Source: Mucilaginibacter jinjuensis
GTDB lineage: Bacteria > Bacteroidota > Bacteroidia > Sphingobacteriales > Sphingobacteriaceae
DNA length: 64,000 bases
NCBI RefSeq assembly: GCF_028596025.1
Contig: NZ_CP117167.1
Span: 3,038,001 to 3,102,000, forward strand
Direction of reading: 5' to 3'
Made by a program: the position numbers and the translations under genes. Under the pieces are notes generated by a model that saw nothing but the letters and a program-made list of their open reading frames with translations, did not search any database and was not told the origin of the DNA. Below, piece after piece: positions 27,015 through 34,802 of this stretch. Position 1 is the first letter of the stretch, and every line of letters starts with the position of its first letter.

Positions 27015-27677
27015 TTATTTACCTGCTGCCTTAGCGTGGTCAGCTAAAAATGTAGCTAAGCCGCTATCAGTTAACGGGTGTTTTAATAAAGCAGTAATTG
27101 CTGATAGGGGAGCCGTAATTACGTCTGAACCAATTTTAGCACAGTTAATGATGTGCATTGGTGTACGCACAGATGCTGCCAGGATTTGAGTTTCGTAACC
27201 GTAGTTGTCAAAAATTAAACGGATATCCTCAATCAGTTGTAAACCATCGGTAGAAATATCATCCAAACGGCCAACAAACGGAGATACATAAGTAGCGCCA
27301 GCTTTAGCAGCCAATAAAGCCTGACCAGCTGAAAATACCAGTGTACAGTTAGTTTTAATACCGTTTTCGGTAAAGTGTTTAATAGCTTTTACGCCATCTT
27401 TAATCATCGGTACTTTAACCACGATGCTTGGGTGCAATTTAGCCAATGCTTCGCCTTCAACAATAATTTCGTTGAAAGTGGTAGCAATAACTTCGGCGCT
27501 AACCGGGCAATCGCCAACAATGTTGCAAATATCAAGGTAGTGTTTAATTACGTTGTCTTGGCCTGTGATGCCTTCTTTGGCCATCAGCGATGGGTTAGTG
27601 GTTACACCATCAAGCACACCTAAATCGTACGCTTCTTGTATTTGAGCCAGGTTGGCGGTATCAATGAAAAACTTCAT
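27015..27677 (-). CDS. fsa: Fructose-6-phosphate aldolase / short transaldolase
   Basis: This TIM-barrel class I aldolase forms a Schiff base with its substrate. The N-terminus [20 protein letters not shown] and the segment [14 protein letters not shown] are typical. The active-site Lys is in [11 protein letters not shown]. The length of 220 aa matches the FSA/TalC group, which cleaves fructose 6-phosphate or acts as transaldolase; the sequence does not separate these. The start codon lies one base from a four-helix-bundle cassette, so its whole untranslated leader and any promoter come from that cassette or beyond. Confidence 0.92.
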   Translation of the reverse strand: MKFFIDTANLAQIQEAYDLGVLDGVTTNPSLMAKEGITGQDNVIKHYLDICNIVGDCPVSAEVIATTFNEIIVEGEALAKLHPSIVVKVPMIKDGVKAIKHFTENGIKTNCTLVFSAGQALLAAKAGATYVSPFVGRLDDISTDGLQLIEDIRLIFDNYGYETQILAASVRTPMHIINCAKIGSDVITAPLSAITALLKHPLTDSGLATFLADHAKAAGK

Positions 27678-28168
27678 ATATCAATTAGTTAATTTGTTAA
27701 TTCGGCAATTTGTCAATTATACCGTTCGTGAAATAAGTTGATTTTTTGTGGTTGAAATTATCTTAGTGACTATTTTCTGAATTACAAATAATTCATCTAA
27801 CAGTGGTTGAGCTTGTTGTGGGTAGCCAATTTCTTTACAAAGTAATAACCAATACTCAGTTTCCTCAGCTTCTTTTGCTGCAATCTTGAATTTATGTATG
27901 AAATCGGCCTTACTTTCTGCATTTTGGGCCTCCCGAATGTTTGCACCAATAGACGTACCCGAACGTTGCATTTGGTTCGATAGTATAAATTGTTTACTGT
28001 CTTGAAGTATTTGGGCGAATTTTAAAATATTGACGGCGAACTGAAAATTTTTATCTACGATAACATTGTTTTGAATGGGGGAGGCCATTATTTCAGCTAA
28101 TAGAATAATTATAAAATTAGGTAGTATTAATTGCCGAATTAACTAATTGCCGAATTAGCTAATTGAAA
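27678..28168. mobile_element. Cassette A: four-helix-bundle gene between inverted repeats
   Basis: The left repeat (27678-27720) and right repeat (about 28127-28168) are imperfect inverted copies. Both are built of AATTAGTTAATT and TTAATTCGGCAATT words, and the match extends for about 40 bases. A single gene lies inside, with its stop codon in the left repeat. The total length is about 490 bases. No target-site duplication is obvious. Cassette B at 36177 has the same size and layout but different repeat words. Confidence 0.6.
27717..28088 (-). CDS. Four-helix-bundle protein (S23/IVP family)
   Basis: The segment LSNQMQRSGTSIGANIREAQ and the later AAKEAEETEYWLLL are the conserved parts of the PF05635-type family. 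The first members were found encoded in intervening sequences of 23S rRNA genes. The family folds as a four-helix bundle and forms a pentamer with a basic surface in the solved relatives; its function is unclear. The length, 123 aa, is normal. Its stop lies within the left inverted repeat of its cassette. The second copy at 36270 is only distantly similar in sequence. Confidence 0.88.
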   Translation of the reverse strand: MASPIQNNVIVDKNFQFAVNILKFAQILQDSKQFILSNQMQRSGTSIGANIREAQNAESKADFIHKFKIAAKEAEETEYWLLLCKEIGYPQQAQPLLDELFVIQKIVTKIISTTKNQLISRTV

Positions 28169-28177
28169 GAAAAAAAA

Positions 28178-28279
28178 GTGGGTAAGCTACTTTTATCGCA
28201 CCGCTACAACCCTCTACCCTTGCTGCGTTCCCACCCTGGGGGAGTTCAAGAGGAGCTGGTCGTAAAAGACTTACCCACC
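28178..28279 (-). ncRNA. ffs: SRP RNA, small bacterial type (4.5S)
   Basis: This is the RNA of the signal recognition particle. On the minus strand it reads from GTGGGTAAG through CCAGGGTGGGAACGCAGCAA to CTTACCCAC. The ends pair, and the middle has the conserved GGAA-type tetraloop hairpin (here GGGAAC) with the asymmetric AGCA loop that binds Ffh. The length is about 100 nt. A T run follows on the minus strand, acting as terminator. Confidence 0.93.
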
Positions 28280-28280
28280 G

Positions 28281-28312
28281 CAAATGTAGGAAAATTATCA
28301 ACTTTTGTGAAA
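28281..28312 (-). promoter_or_regulatory. Promoter of the SRP RNA gene
   Basis: The minus strand has TTTC, 20 bases, then TACATTTG, close to the Bacteroidota consensus TTTG-N19/20-TAnnTTTG, directly before the RNA. Confidence 0.65.
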
Positions 28313-28366
28313 TAAAAATACGATCAGGCATGTATTGGCTGAGAATGAGGCTAATAAAATGTATGG

Positions 28367-28936
28367 CTATACTAAAGCATCTGCTGTTTTGTGCTCAAAT
28401 ACAAATTCGTGAAATATGGCCCATTTCGACTGGTTATTGAGGGTTTCACGCTCTAACACCGTAAGGCTGTTAATCATAAACCGCTGACGAAAAGTGATAT
28501 ACTTAAAATGCGGCCACAGTTTATAGAAGCTATTTTCATTAATACTGCGGGCAATGGTAATATGTGGGGTCATCTGGCTTTTGCTGATGCGTAATTGCTT
28601 GCCCAGAGCAGCAAACCAGTTATCACTTTGATAAGTGGCCTCGATAACTGCATAAATAGTATAGGTGTTATTTTTATGGACGAAGAATTTGAAATTATTG
28701 ATCTGCAACGTTACTGCCTGCATACTTTTAAGTTTAGGTTGCAGGCGCTCAATAGCCGGGCGCATCATATAAGATTTGGTGCGGGTATACTTTGCGATAG
28801 ATATGTGCGCTGTAGAACCCATAGACGGGTAACTGCCAATCAACCCCTCAGCCAGCTTTTTGTAGCTGCTAATTTCGGCACAGATCCGCTCATCGGGTCT
28901 GAGCAACAGCATGTAATCAGAATATCCGGTCATCAT
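28367..28936 (-). CDS. 2H phosphoesterase (2'-5' RNA ligase-like)
   Basis: Two HxS/T motifs define the 2H superfamily: AHISIAK (about residue 43) and PHITIAR (about residue 122). Their spacing of roughly 80 residues is usual. Members open or ligate 2'-5' or cyclic phosphodiester bonds in RNA or nucleotides; the substrate here is unknown. The start could be either of two adjacent Mets. It is divergent from dinB. Confidence 0.82.
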   Translation of the reverse strand: MMTGYSDYMLLLRPDERICAEISSYKKLAEGLIGSYPSMGSTAHISIAKYTRTKSYMMRPAIERLQPKLKSMQAVTLQINNFKFFVHKNNTYTIYAVIEATYQSDNWFAALGKQLRISKSQMTPHITIARSINENSFYKLWPHFKYITFRQRFMINSLTVLERETLNNQSKWAIFHEFVFEHKTADALV

Positions 28937-29005
28937 AAAATAAAATTAGATAAACGAAATTGCTAAAATTATTAGTATTTTTACATTTAATTTTTCCACA
29001 TTTGT

Positions 29006-30196
29006 ATGGTGATTCCGGAAAGAAAAATTGTGCATATCGACCTCGACTCGTTCTTTGTGTCTGTTGAGCGGAAGTTTAATCCTTCGCTCATTGGCAAGCC
29101 GGTAATAATCGGCGGCTCGGCAGACAGGGGAGTGGTGGCATCGTGCAGTTATGAAGCGCGTAAGTTTGGAGTGCACTCTGCTATGCCAACACGCCAGGCG
29201 TTAAAACTTTGCCCTGATGCGATATTGATCCGTGGTACGCACGGGCGCTATAGCGAGGCTTCGCAAGAGGTTACACAGATTATTCATGATTCTGTACCGC
29301 TGTATCAGAAAACTTCTGTAGATGAGTTTTACATTGATTTGACGGGGATGGATAGGTATTATGATTCGTACAAATTAGCATCTGATCTGCGGCAACGGAT
29401 AACACGCGAAACAGGTTTGCCAATTTCCTTCGGTATGGCTTCAACTAAAACAGTAGCTAAAATGGCAACCAACCAGGCCAAACCCAACGGGCAATTGCTG
29501 ATTGAGCATGGTAAAGAAATGGAGTTTATGGCGCCGCTACCTATCCGTAAAATACCAATGTTGGGCGAAAAGACCTGCCAGAAATTATATGAATATGGGA
29601 TTGAAAAAATAGGCGATCTGCAAAAGGTTGAACTCCGTTTTCTTGAAGTGGTTTTTGGCCGGGCAGGCTTATACATTTGGGAAAAGGCACGTGGGATTGA
29701 TATGGGCGAAATTGTACCACACTCCGAACGTAAATCAATCTCCACAGAACATACTTTTGATGCTGATACTGCTGATTTGAAAACATTGGAAACCATCCTG
29801 GTATCGATGACAGAGGAGCTGGCCTTTAAACTCCGTAAAGAAAATAAAATAGCAGGTTGCATGGCGGTAAAAATCCGCTACAACGATTTTGAAACACATA
29901 CCCTGCAAGAGAAGATCAGCCTTACGGCTGCAGAACATATCCTGATTCCCGGTATTAAAAGACTGCTTAGAAAGGCCTGGACTAAAAATAAAAAGGTGCG
30001 CTTAATTGGCGTAAAACTAAGCCAGCTGGCAAGGGGAAGCTACCAGATCAATCTTTTTGAGGATAATGAGGAGCAGATAAAGCTTTACCAGGCAATGGAT
30101 AATATCAATTTCAAGTATGGAGACAAAACCGTTTGCCGGGCTGCCGGTATGGAGGTTGGAACGAGGAACTTTAATCCGTTTTTGGCGACAGGATAA
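29006..30196 (+). CDS. dinB: DNA polymerase IV (Y family)
   Basis: This is an error-prone translesion polymerase. The catalytic residues are visible in VHIDLDSFFVSVERKF and SVDEFYIDLTGMDRYY. GMASTKTVAKMATNQAKP and the helix-hairpin-helix region PMLGEKTCQKLYEYGI follow. The little-finger domain lies in the last third. The protein ends NPFLATG with no recognisable QLSLF-type clamp-binding peptide at the very end; INLFEDNEEQ (about residue 350) could serve instead. Length is 396 aa. A repeat element follows at once. Confidence 0.92.
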   Translation: MVIPERKIVHIDLDSFFVSVERKFNPSLIGKPVIIGGSADRGVVASCSYEARKFGVHSAMPTRQALKLCPDAILIRGTHGRYSEASQEVTQIIHDSVPLYQKTSVDEFYIDLTGMDRYYDSYKLASDLRQRITRETGLPISFGMASTKTVAKMATNQAKPNGQLLIEHGKEMEFMAPLPIRKIPMLGEKTCQKLYEYGIEKIGDLQKVELRFLEVVFGRAGLYIWEKARGIDMGEIVPHSERKSISTEHTFDADTADLKTLETILVSMTEELAFKLRKENKIAGCMAVKIRYNDFETHTLQEKISLTAAEHILIPGIKRLLRKAWTKNKKVRLIGVKLSQLARGSYQINLFEDNEEQIKLYQAMDNINFKYGDKTVCRAAGMEVGTRNFNPFLATG

Positions 30197-30369
30197 GTTA
30201 GAGCCAAGAAACAAGACTGAAAAATACACGTCATTGCGAGGAACGAAGCAATCGCGAACTTTACAGAGCCGCTCTGCAAGTTGGGGATTGCTTCGTACCT
30301 CGCAATGACGTGCTTGGAGAAGTTGCAAAGTTCTGTCTTGATTCCTGACTCTCGATTCTTGACTCTCTA
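30197..30369. repeat. Composite word repeat plus GTCATTGC palindrome with both outer arms
   Basis: The left word AGAGCCAAGAAACAAGAC (30200-30217) is answered on the right by GTCTTGATTCCTGACTCTCG-type words (30335-30367). Inside is the palindrome beginning CACGTCATTGCGAGGAACG (30227) and ending at 30312. The element fills the whole gap between the convergent dinB and serine hydrolase genes. Confidence 0.85.
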
Positions 30370-31593
30370 TCAAGGTGCTATCGCCTTCAAAACCCCACCA
30401 ACCAAACCATCCATCGCTTTATTATCAATCCAGCGGGCAACAATAATCAGGTCGTGCTCGGTATCGCAATAGATCATATTTGTACCATTGCCTATGTGTA
30501 CCCAAGCTTTTTCGGGGGCAGATGGCAACAGCTTTTTATCAGTATTTAAAAACCAGTTCATGTAGCCATAGCCGGTATTGGCTGTGGTAGGGGTAAGGGC
30601 CTGATCAACCCATTGTTTGCTGATCAATTGTTTGCCCCTCCAGTTACCGGCGTGCAGTGTTAGCAGGCCGAAACGCGCCATGTCATAAGCATTCATAAAC
30701 ATGCCGCCCCCCCAATGGCCGCCACCACTTACAGATTGTACGGGGTGACCATCCAGCACGATCCATGAGTTACGGTAACCGTACCATCGCCAGGTTGTTG
30801 ATGCACCAATTGGGTCCATAATGGTTTCTTTTAGTACTTCTGGTAATGGCCTGCGCCAAACGTTGGTGGCTGCAAGGGCTAAGGCATTTACGCGTACATC
30901 GTTATATTTCCAAACGGTTCCCGGTTCGTTACGTTTGCGGTTTTTGTATTCTTCAAGCTCTCCTTGGGGGCGGTCGGCCCAATCTGGTTTACCCCATAAG
31001 GTTCCTTCCCAGTCGCTGGTTTGGCGGAGCATTACTTCCCAGGTGAGCTTGCGGTTATGGGCCGATGCAAAAGGGTAAATAATATCATTCTGATTACTTT
31101 CTGAACCATTGCTACCGCCCGGATTATATAGCTCTACAAAAGGCACGTAACTGGCAACGGTATCATTGGTGCTGCGGATAAGGCCACGATCTACTGCCAC
31201 GCCGATTACTGTAGAAAGTAAACTTTTGGTTACGCTGTTTACAATATCAACTTTGTTTGGGTCGCCCCATTGGGCTACAACGTAACCTTTGTAAATAATT
31301 AAACCGGTTGCTGCTGCACGCTCGGTCAATGGGCCAACAGCTTCGCTCATGGGTTCTTTACCAAAACTTTGGTATTGAGAAATGACACCATCGTGTGATG
31401 ATTTAGCTTCATTGGCTATGGCAAAAGCCACTGCTTTACGAATAGCATCATCATCCAAACCCGATTGTGATGGCGTTTTTTGCTGCCAAACATTGGGAGC
31501 CGGAAAGTAATCGCTTAATTTTTGAACTTTTTGTGCGAAAGCTGCTGCCGAAGTAAAGGCAATGCAGATGGTGAAAAGTAGACCCTTATTCAT
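30370..31593 (-). CDS. Serine hydrolase, beta-lactamase class C fold, exported
   Basis: These penicillin-binding-protein-like esterases or peptidases act in the periplasm. The frame runs 27 codons further upstream through a TTTCGG-word repeat. The start MNKGLLFTICIAFTSAAAFA is chosen because it provides a signal peptide. The nucleophile Ser and its Lys are in NSVTKSLLS. YNDVRVN provides the YxN motif and the later HIGNGTN stands where KTG-like residues occur. Substrate unknown. Length after correction is 407 aa. Confidence 0.87.
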   Translation of the reverse strand: MNKGLLFTICIAFTSAAAFAQKVQKLSDYFPAPNVWQQKTPSQSGLDDDAIRKAVAFAIANEAKSSHDGVISQYQSFGKEPMSEAVGPLTERAAATGLIIYKGYVVAQWGDPNKVDIVNSVTKSLLSTVIGVAVDRGLIRSTNDTVASYVPFVELYNPGGSNGSESNQNDIIYPFASAHNRKLTWEVMLRQTSDWEGTLWGKPDWADRPQGELEEYKNRKRNEPGTVWKYNDVRVNALALAATNVWRRPLPEVLKETIMDPIGASTTWRWYGYRNSWIVLDGHPVQSVSGGGHWGGGMFMNAYDMARFGLLTLHAGNWRGKQLISKQWVDQALTPTTANTGYGYMNWFLNTDKKLLPSAPEKAWVHIGNGTNMIYCDTEHDLIIVARWIDNKAMDGLVGGVLKAIAP

Positions 31594-31711
31594 GGCACCA
31601 AGATAAGTATGATTTCGGAATTGGGATGTTCGATTTCGGATTTTTACTGTGAAAAATAGATTTAACAGTGGCACGATAATAGTACTTATTAACCAATATT
31701 ATAAACACAAG

Positions 31712-32281
31712 ATGCGAAAAATAACATTCCCTCAAATAAAATTTGATAAACTTAAAGCAGGTTTTAAGAATAGTTTTGACCGTTTATCAAAAGGCGGTTT
31801 CGAGAAGATATTTGATCAGATAGATCAGTTAAGTATTAAACGTGGCGTTGATCAGATGGGCATCGATAAGTTTATCAACCAATGTGCCTTATTGGCAGCT
31901 GGCTCGGGCGTTGTTACCGGTGCAGGTGGAATTTCGACCACGCTGATAGGTGTTCCGTTGGATATGATCAATTTAATTACCCAGCAGTTTCGTGTCACTT
32001 TGGCAATAAACTATTATAACCGTGGCGATTACCGGATCCCGTTTGATGAGTTTATCAAGATCATTGCTACCTCTTTAAAGGTTGATACCGGTGTCACCGT
32101 TACCAAAACCATTATGGAAGAAGTTGCCGAAAAACTGCTTGTTAACATCGGTTCAAAAACTGCTGAAAGATTGGTGCCTGTAGTGGGTGCTATTATCGGC
32201 GGTTCGGCCAATTATTTATTTATTAAACGCATGGCGGCTTCGGTAAAGGAAATGCATGCTGTGGTTATTGAGATAAAGTAA
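31712..32281 (+). CDS. EcsC family protein
   Basis: The start at MRKITFPQIKF is chosen over an ATG 21 codons upstream, which would run through a divergent repeat stretch. GFEKIFDQIDQLSIKRGVDQ precedes two glycine-rich hydrophobic segments (AAGSGVVTGAGGISTTLIGV and VPVVGAIIGGSANYLFI) typical of the EcsC domain. The role of this family is poorly known; in Bacillus EcsC is encoded with an ABC transporter, which is not present here. Likely membrane-associated. Confidence 0.78.
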   Translation: MRKITFPQIKFDKLKAGFKNSFDRLSKGGFEKIFDQIDQLSIKRGVDQMGIDKFINQCALLAAGSGVVTGAGGISTTLIGVPLDMINLITQQFRVTLAINYYNRGDYRIPFDEFIKIIATSLKVDTGVTVTKTIMEEVAEKLLVNIGSKTAERLVPVVGAIIGGSANYLFIKRMAASVKEMHAVVIEIK

Positions 32282-32287
32282 GATAAG

Positions 32288-32428
32288 GGGAATCAGAAAT
32301 CGAGAGTTAAAAATCGAGAAGAATAAAATTTGTGTCATTGCGAGGAGGTACGACGAAGCAATCTCGTAGCTATACAGATCGAATAAGCATTGGCGACGAG
32401 ATTGCCACGCTATCGCTCGCAATGACAA
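32288..32428. repeat. Composite word repeat plus GTCATTGC palindrome
   Basis: Words AATCAGAAATCGAGAG and AAAAATCGAGAAG (32290-32322) precede an imperfect palindrome. Its arms run GTCATTGCGAGGAGGTACG (32334) to ATCGCTCGCAATGAC (32426). It lies between the convergent EcsC and acetyltransferase genes. Confidence 0.8.
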
Positions 32429-32433
32429 ATTCT

Positions 32434-32964
32434 TTATAAATTCTCTTCAAGAACCTTCTTCATCAACAAATCCGTCTGCTTATCATTCCCCAGCATAAAT
32501 TCGTGGCTGCTGAATATCTGGAAACCATGACGTTTGTAAAAACGGATGGCATTATGGTTGGCATCCCAAACGCCAAGCCAGATGTATTCGCATTTGTTTT
32601 CGACCGCTTTATCTATGGCAAATTGTAGTAACTGCTTGCCAATTTGCTGATTTTGAAACTTGGCACCTACATAAATACGTTCTATTTCTAAAGCTTGTGG
32701 ATCTTGAAATTCTGTTTGGGCAGTGTGGGTGTTAAGTTTGATGTATCCCGCTATGTTTTCATTCAATATAGCAAAGTAGAAATGTGAATCGGGATTGCTT
32801 AATTCTTCGCTCAACTTCTCGATGGTGAATGCTTTGGCTGCATAGAGAGCCATGTCATCAACCGTATTTAAATGCGCAAAAGCCGTGAAAAACATTTCGC
32901 GGCTTACGTTCAGTAAGGTTTGAACTTCGGAGGGTTTAACTTTTTTGAGGTTGATGGGATCCAT
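32434..32964 (-). CDS. GNAT family N-acetyltransferase
   Basis: The acetyl-CoA-binding motif A is visible in RIYVGAKFQNQQIGKQLLQF (the QNQQIG loop, about residues 103-108), followed by WLGVWDANHNAIRFYKRHGF, the motif B region. At 176 aa this is a single-domain enzyme. Such proteins acetylate amines or protein N-termini; the substrate is not evident. It is a single-gene unit, with palindromic repeats on both sides. Confidence 0.88.
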   Translation of the reverse strand: MDPINLKKVKPSEVQTLLNVSREMFFTAFAHLNTVDDMALYAAKAFTIEKLSEELSNPDSHFYFAILNENIAGYIKLNTHTAQTEFQDPQALEIERIYVGAKFQNQQIGKQLLQFAIDKAVENKCEYIWLGVWDANHNAIRFYKRHGFQIFSSHEFMLGNDKQTDLLMKKVLEENL

Positions 32965-32994
32965 GTTTACTATTGAGGATAGTTAAACAACTAT

Positions 32995-33072
32995 TGTCAT
33001 CTCGAACGATAGTGAGAGATCTTATGCGACGTTAAATCTGAAGCATAAGATTTCTCCTTCGTCGAAATGACA
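32995..33072. repeat. GTCATCTCGA palindrome
   Basis: The arm TGTCATCTCGAACGATAG begins at 32995. It pairs imperfectly, through GAGAGATCTTATGC and GCATAAGATTTCTCC, with the end TCGTCGAAATGACA at 33072. It lies upstream of the GNAT gene and downstream of the anti-sigma-like gene. Confidence 0.78.
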
Positions 33073-33088
33073 AAATTTATAGGCTTAT

Positions 33089-33679
33089 TTATTCAAACTG
33101 TGTTTCCAACCGCTCTAACCTTTCAATCAAAAGGTTTAGTTTCTCTTCTTCACTTCTAAAAATGCGTCGTTTTAAGTAGAAGGTCAAGAATAGGATCCAA
33201 ACAATGGTAAGGCTATATACCATTGTTCTTTTTAAAACAGAAGCGTGTTCTAAAATCTCGAACAAGTAGAATGCTAACCCTGCGCTTATTAATACTACAT
33301 AAATATAATAGAACCAGCCCGCAAGGACAGATCGTTGTTTCTGGTATTCTTTTAGCGTATTTAAATATTCTGATGGGCTAACGGTTAAGTCGCGTTTGTG
33401 GAGTATGCGATAGTGCCTTAATATTAACGACAGGTATAACAGCATGGTGGCAAACATAACGGTTATACCGGCATAGGTTTCCCAGTGCTTAAACGTGAAG
33501 AAAAACAATACCACAAACGTATAAACGGTAAGCGCTATCATGGCTACGATGCCCCAGTAAAGTTTGGCGGTTATGCCACCAATGCCTTTCTTTACTTGTT
33601 TTAGCACATCGTCCACAGAAAGCTGATCGTTGGCTGGCTGTCCCTGCCATACCGACAATAAGTGATCAAAGTCTTTCAT
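33089..33679 (-). CDS. Membrane protein paired with the ECF sigma factor
   Basis: The protein has a soluble N-terminus (about residues 1-38, including QPANDQLSVDDVLKQVKKG). Four hydrophobic helices and a charged, coiled-coil-like tail (EEEKLNLLIERLERLETQFE) follow. It overlaps the sigma-factor gene by 14 bases, so the two are co-translated. By position it may be an anti-sigma factor; no zinc-binding HxxxCxxC motif is present, so this is inference only. Confidence 0.72.
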   Translation of the reverse strand: MKDFDHLLSVWQGQPANDQLSVDDVLKQVKKGIGGITAKLYWGIVAMIALTVYTFVVLFFFTFKHWETYAGITVMFATMLLYLSLILRHYRILHKRDLTVSPSEYLNTLKEYQKQRSVLAGWFYYIYVVLISAGLAFYLFEILEHASVLKRTMVYSLTIVWILFLTFYLKRRIFRSEEEKLNLLIERLERLETQFE

Positions 33680-34163
33680 AGTGGTTATATAAATCTGTTA
33701 ATTTTTGTTTAATACGATAAATCTTCACGCGCAGGTTCCCCTCTGATATACCCGAAATTTCAGCAATTTCGGGGTATGGTAACTCATCTAATACCATCGT
33801 TATTATAATCCTCTCCGTCTCTTCCAGTTTCGAGATACATTTATATAGCAAAGCCACCTGCTCATTTTTTTCCGAAAATTCTTCCCGGCGCGTTTCCGCG
33901 AGTAATGGAGTCAGTTCATCTTTTGCCTGTCTTTTTTCCGACCGCAAATAAGTAAGGCAGGTATTAACTGCAATACGGTAAATCCATGTTGATATTTGTG
34001 CCTGGTTGCGGAATTTATCCAGGTTTTGCCACACTTTTAAAAAGGTGTCTTGTAACAGGTCATTCGCCGCATCATCATCGCCGGTGTAACCATAGCACAA
34101 ATGGTATATCTTTTTGGAGTTAGCTTCAAATATTTGCTTGAAGGCAGCATCTTTATCAGCCAC
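33666..34163 (-). CDS. ECF-type RNA polymerase sigma factor
   Basis: Region 2 runs from FKQIFEANSKKIYHLCYGYT to WIYRIAVNTCLTYLR and includes DLLQDTFLKVWQN. Region 4, the -35-binding helix-turn-helix, is ELPYPEIAEISGISEGNLRV. The length of 165 aa is usual for ECF factors. It overlaps the following membrane protein gene. The signal it responds to is not indicated. No SusC/SusD outer-membrane pair is near, so it is not an obvious polysaccharide-locus regulator. Confidence 0.9.
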   Translation of the reverse strand: MADKDAAFKQIFEANSKKIYHLCYGYTGDDDAANDLLQDTFLKVWQNLDKFRNQAQISTWIYRIAVNTCLTYLRSEKRQAKDELTPLLAETRREEFSEKNEQVALLYKCISKLEETERIIITMVLDELPYPEIAEISGISEGNLRVKIYRIKQKLTDLYNHYERL

Positions 34164-34213
34164 GAGTAATTTATTGTTTAGTTTAAGGTTTAGACAGCAT
34201 CACTATCTATATG

Positions 34214-34741
34214 TTACATCAAAAATTCAGACTTGTTAATCCAGTTCAATTTTTTGTCGGCATCTATCACTAAATCATTGTACTCCTGCTGGTAGTCGAA
34301 CTGCAAATCCTCCTGCAATTTACCAATTGCTGCCTTTATTTTAGTAAGCTGTCGAATTAAAATCTGTCGCAAGGGTTTATAACTCGACCTGCGATCAGCA
34401 TAATCCAGGTAATCTTTACAAAACTGAAGCAGTAATTCAACCTCAGCCTGTTTAGATCCCATAAACTTAATATGCTTGGTTATCACACGCAATATCTTCC
34501 GTATCCCTTTTGCCATCTGGTAACTTGGGCTGCTCAGCTGACTGTACATCATGCCTGTTTCAGCCTTTACACTGGCAATAAAAGCATCTTCATCGTGCGC
34601 TTCAAAGAGGAGGTAAGCCAGTAATTCTTTATTCTCCTTTTTATATTTAGCCATGCGCAGGCACAAATCATTGAGCTGTACAGGGCTTAAATGCTTTAAT
34701 TCTGTCTTAATTTCCCTTATTCCGTAAGTGGGTATACTCAT
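34214..34741 (-). CDS. Conserved hypothetical helical protein
   Basis: No domain is recognised. The 175 residues are rich in Lys, Leu and Gln, predicted almost all-helical, with no signal peptide or membrane segment. It begins MSIPTYGIREIKTELKHLS. It is on the same strand as, and 50 bases upstream of, the sigma factor gene, and may be transcribed with it. Function unknown. Confidence 0.65.
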   Translation of the reverse strand: MSIPTYGIREIKTELKHLSPVQLNDLCLRMAKYKKENKELLAYLLFEAHDEDAFIASVKAETGMMYSQLSSPSYQMAKGIRKILRVITKHIKFMGSKQAEVELLLQFCKDYLDYADRRSSYKPLRQILIRQLTKIKAAIGKLQEDLQFDYQQEYNDLVIDADKKLNWINKSEFLM

Positions 34742-34802
34742 CCAACCTAAAATTTCATCAAAATATTTATAAATTGTAGCTTCGTCCCTTTAATCATATT
34801 GC

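Noticed and set aside
27717..28088. Four-helix-bundle proteins as Avd of a diversity-generating retroelement
   Set aside because: No reverse transcriptase gene, template repeat or variable repeat is visible near either copy.
31594..31674. Extended N-terminus of the serine hydrolase
   Set aside because: The extra 27 codons are encoded by TTTCGG-word repeat and push the signal peptide inside; the downstream ATG gives a normal signal peptide.
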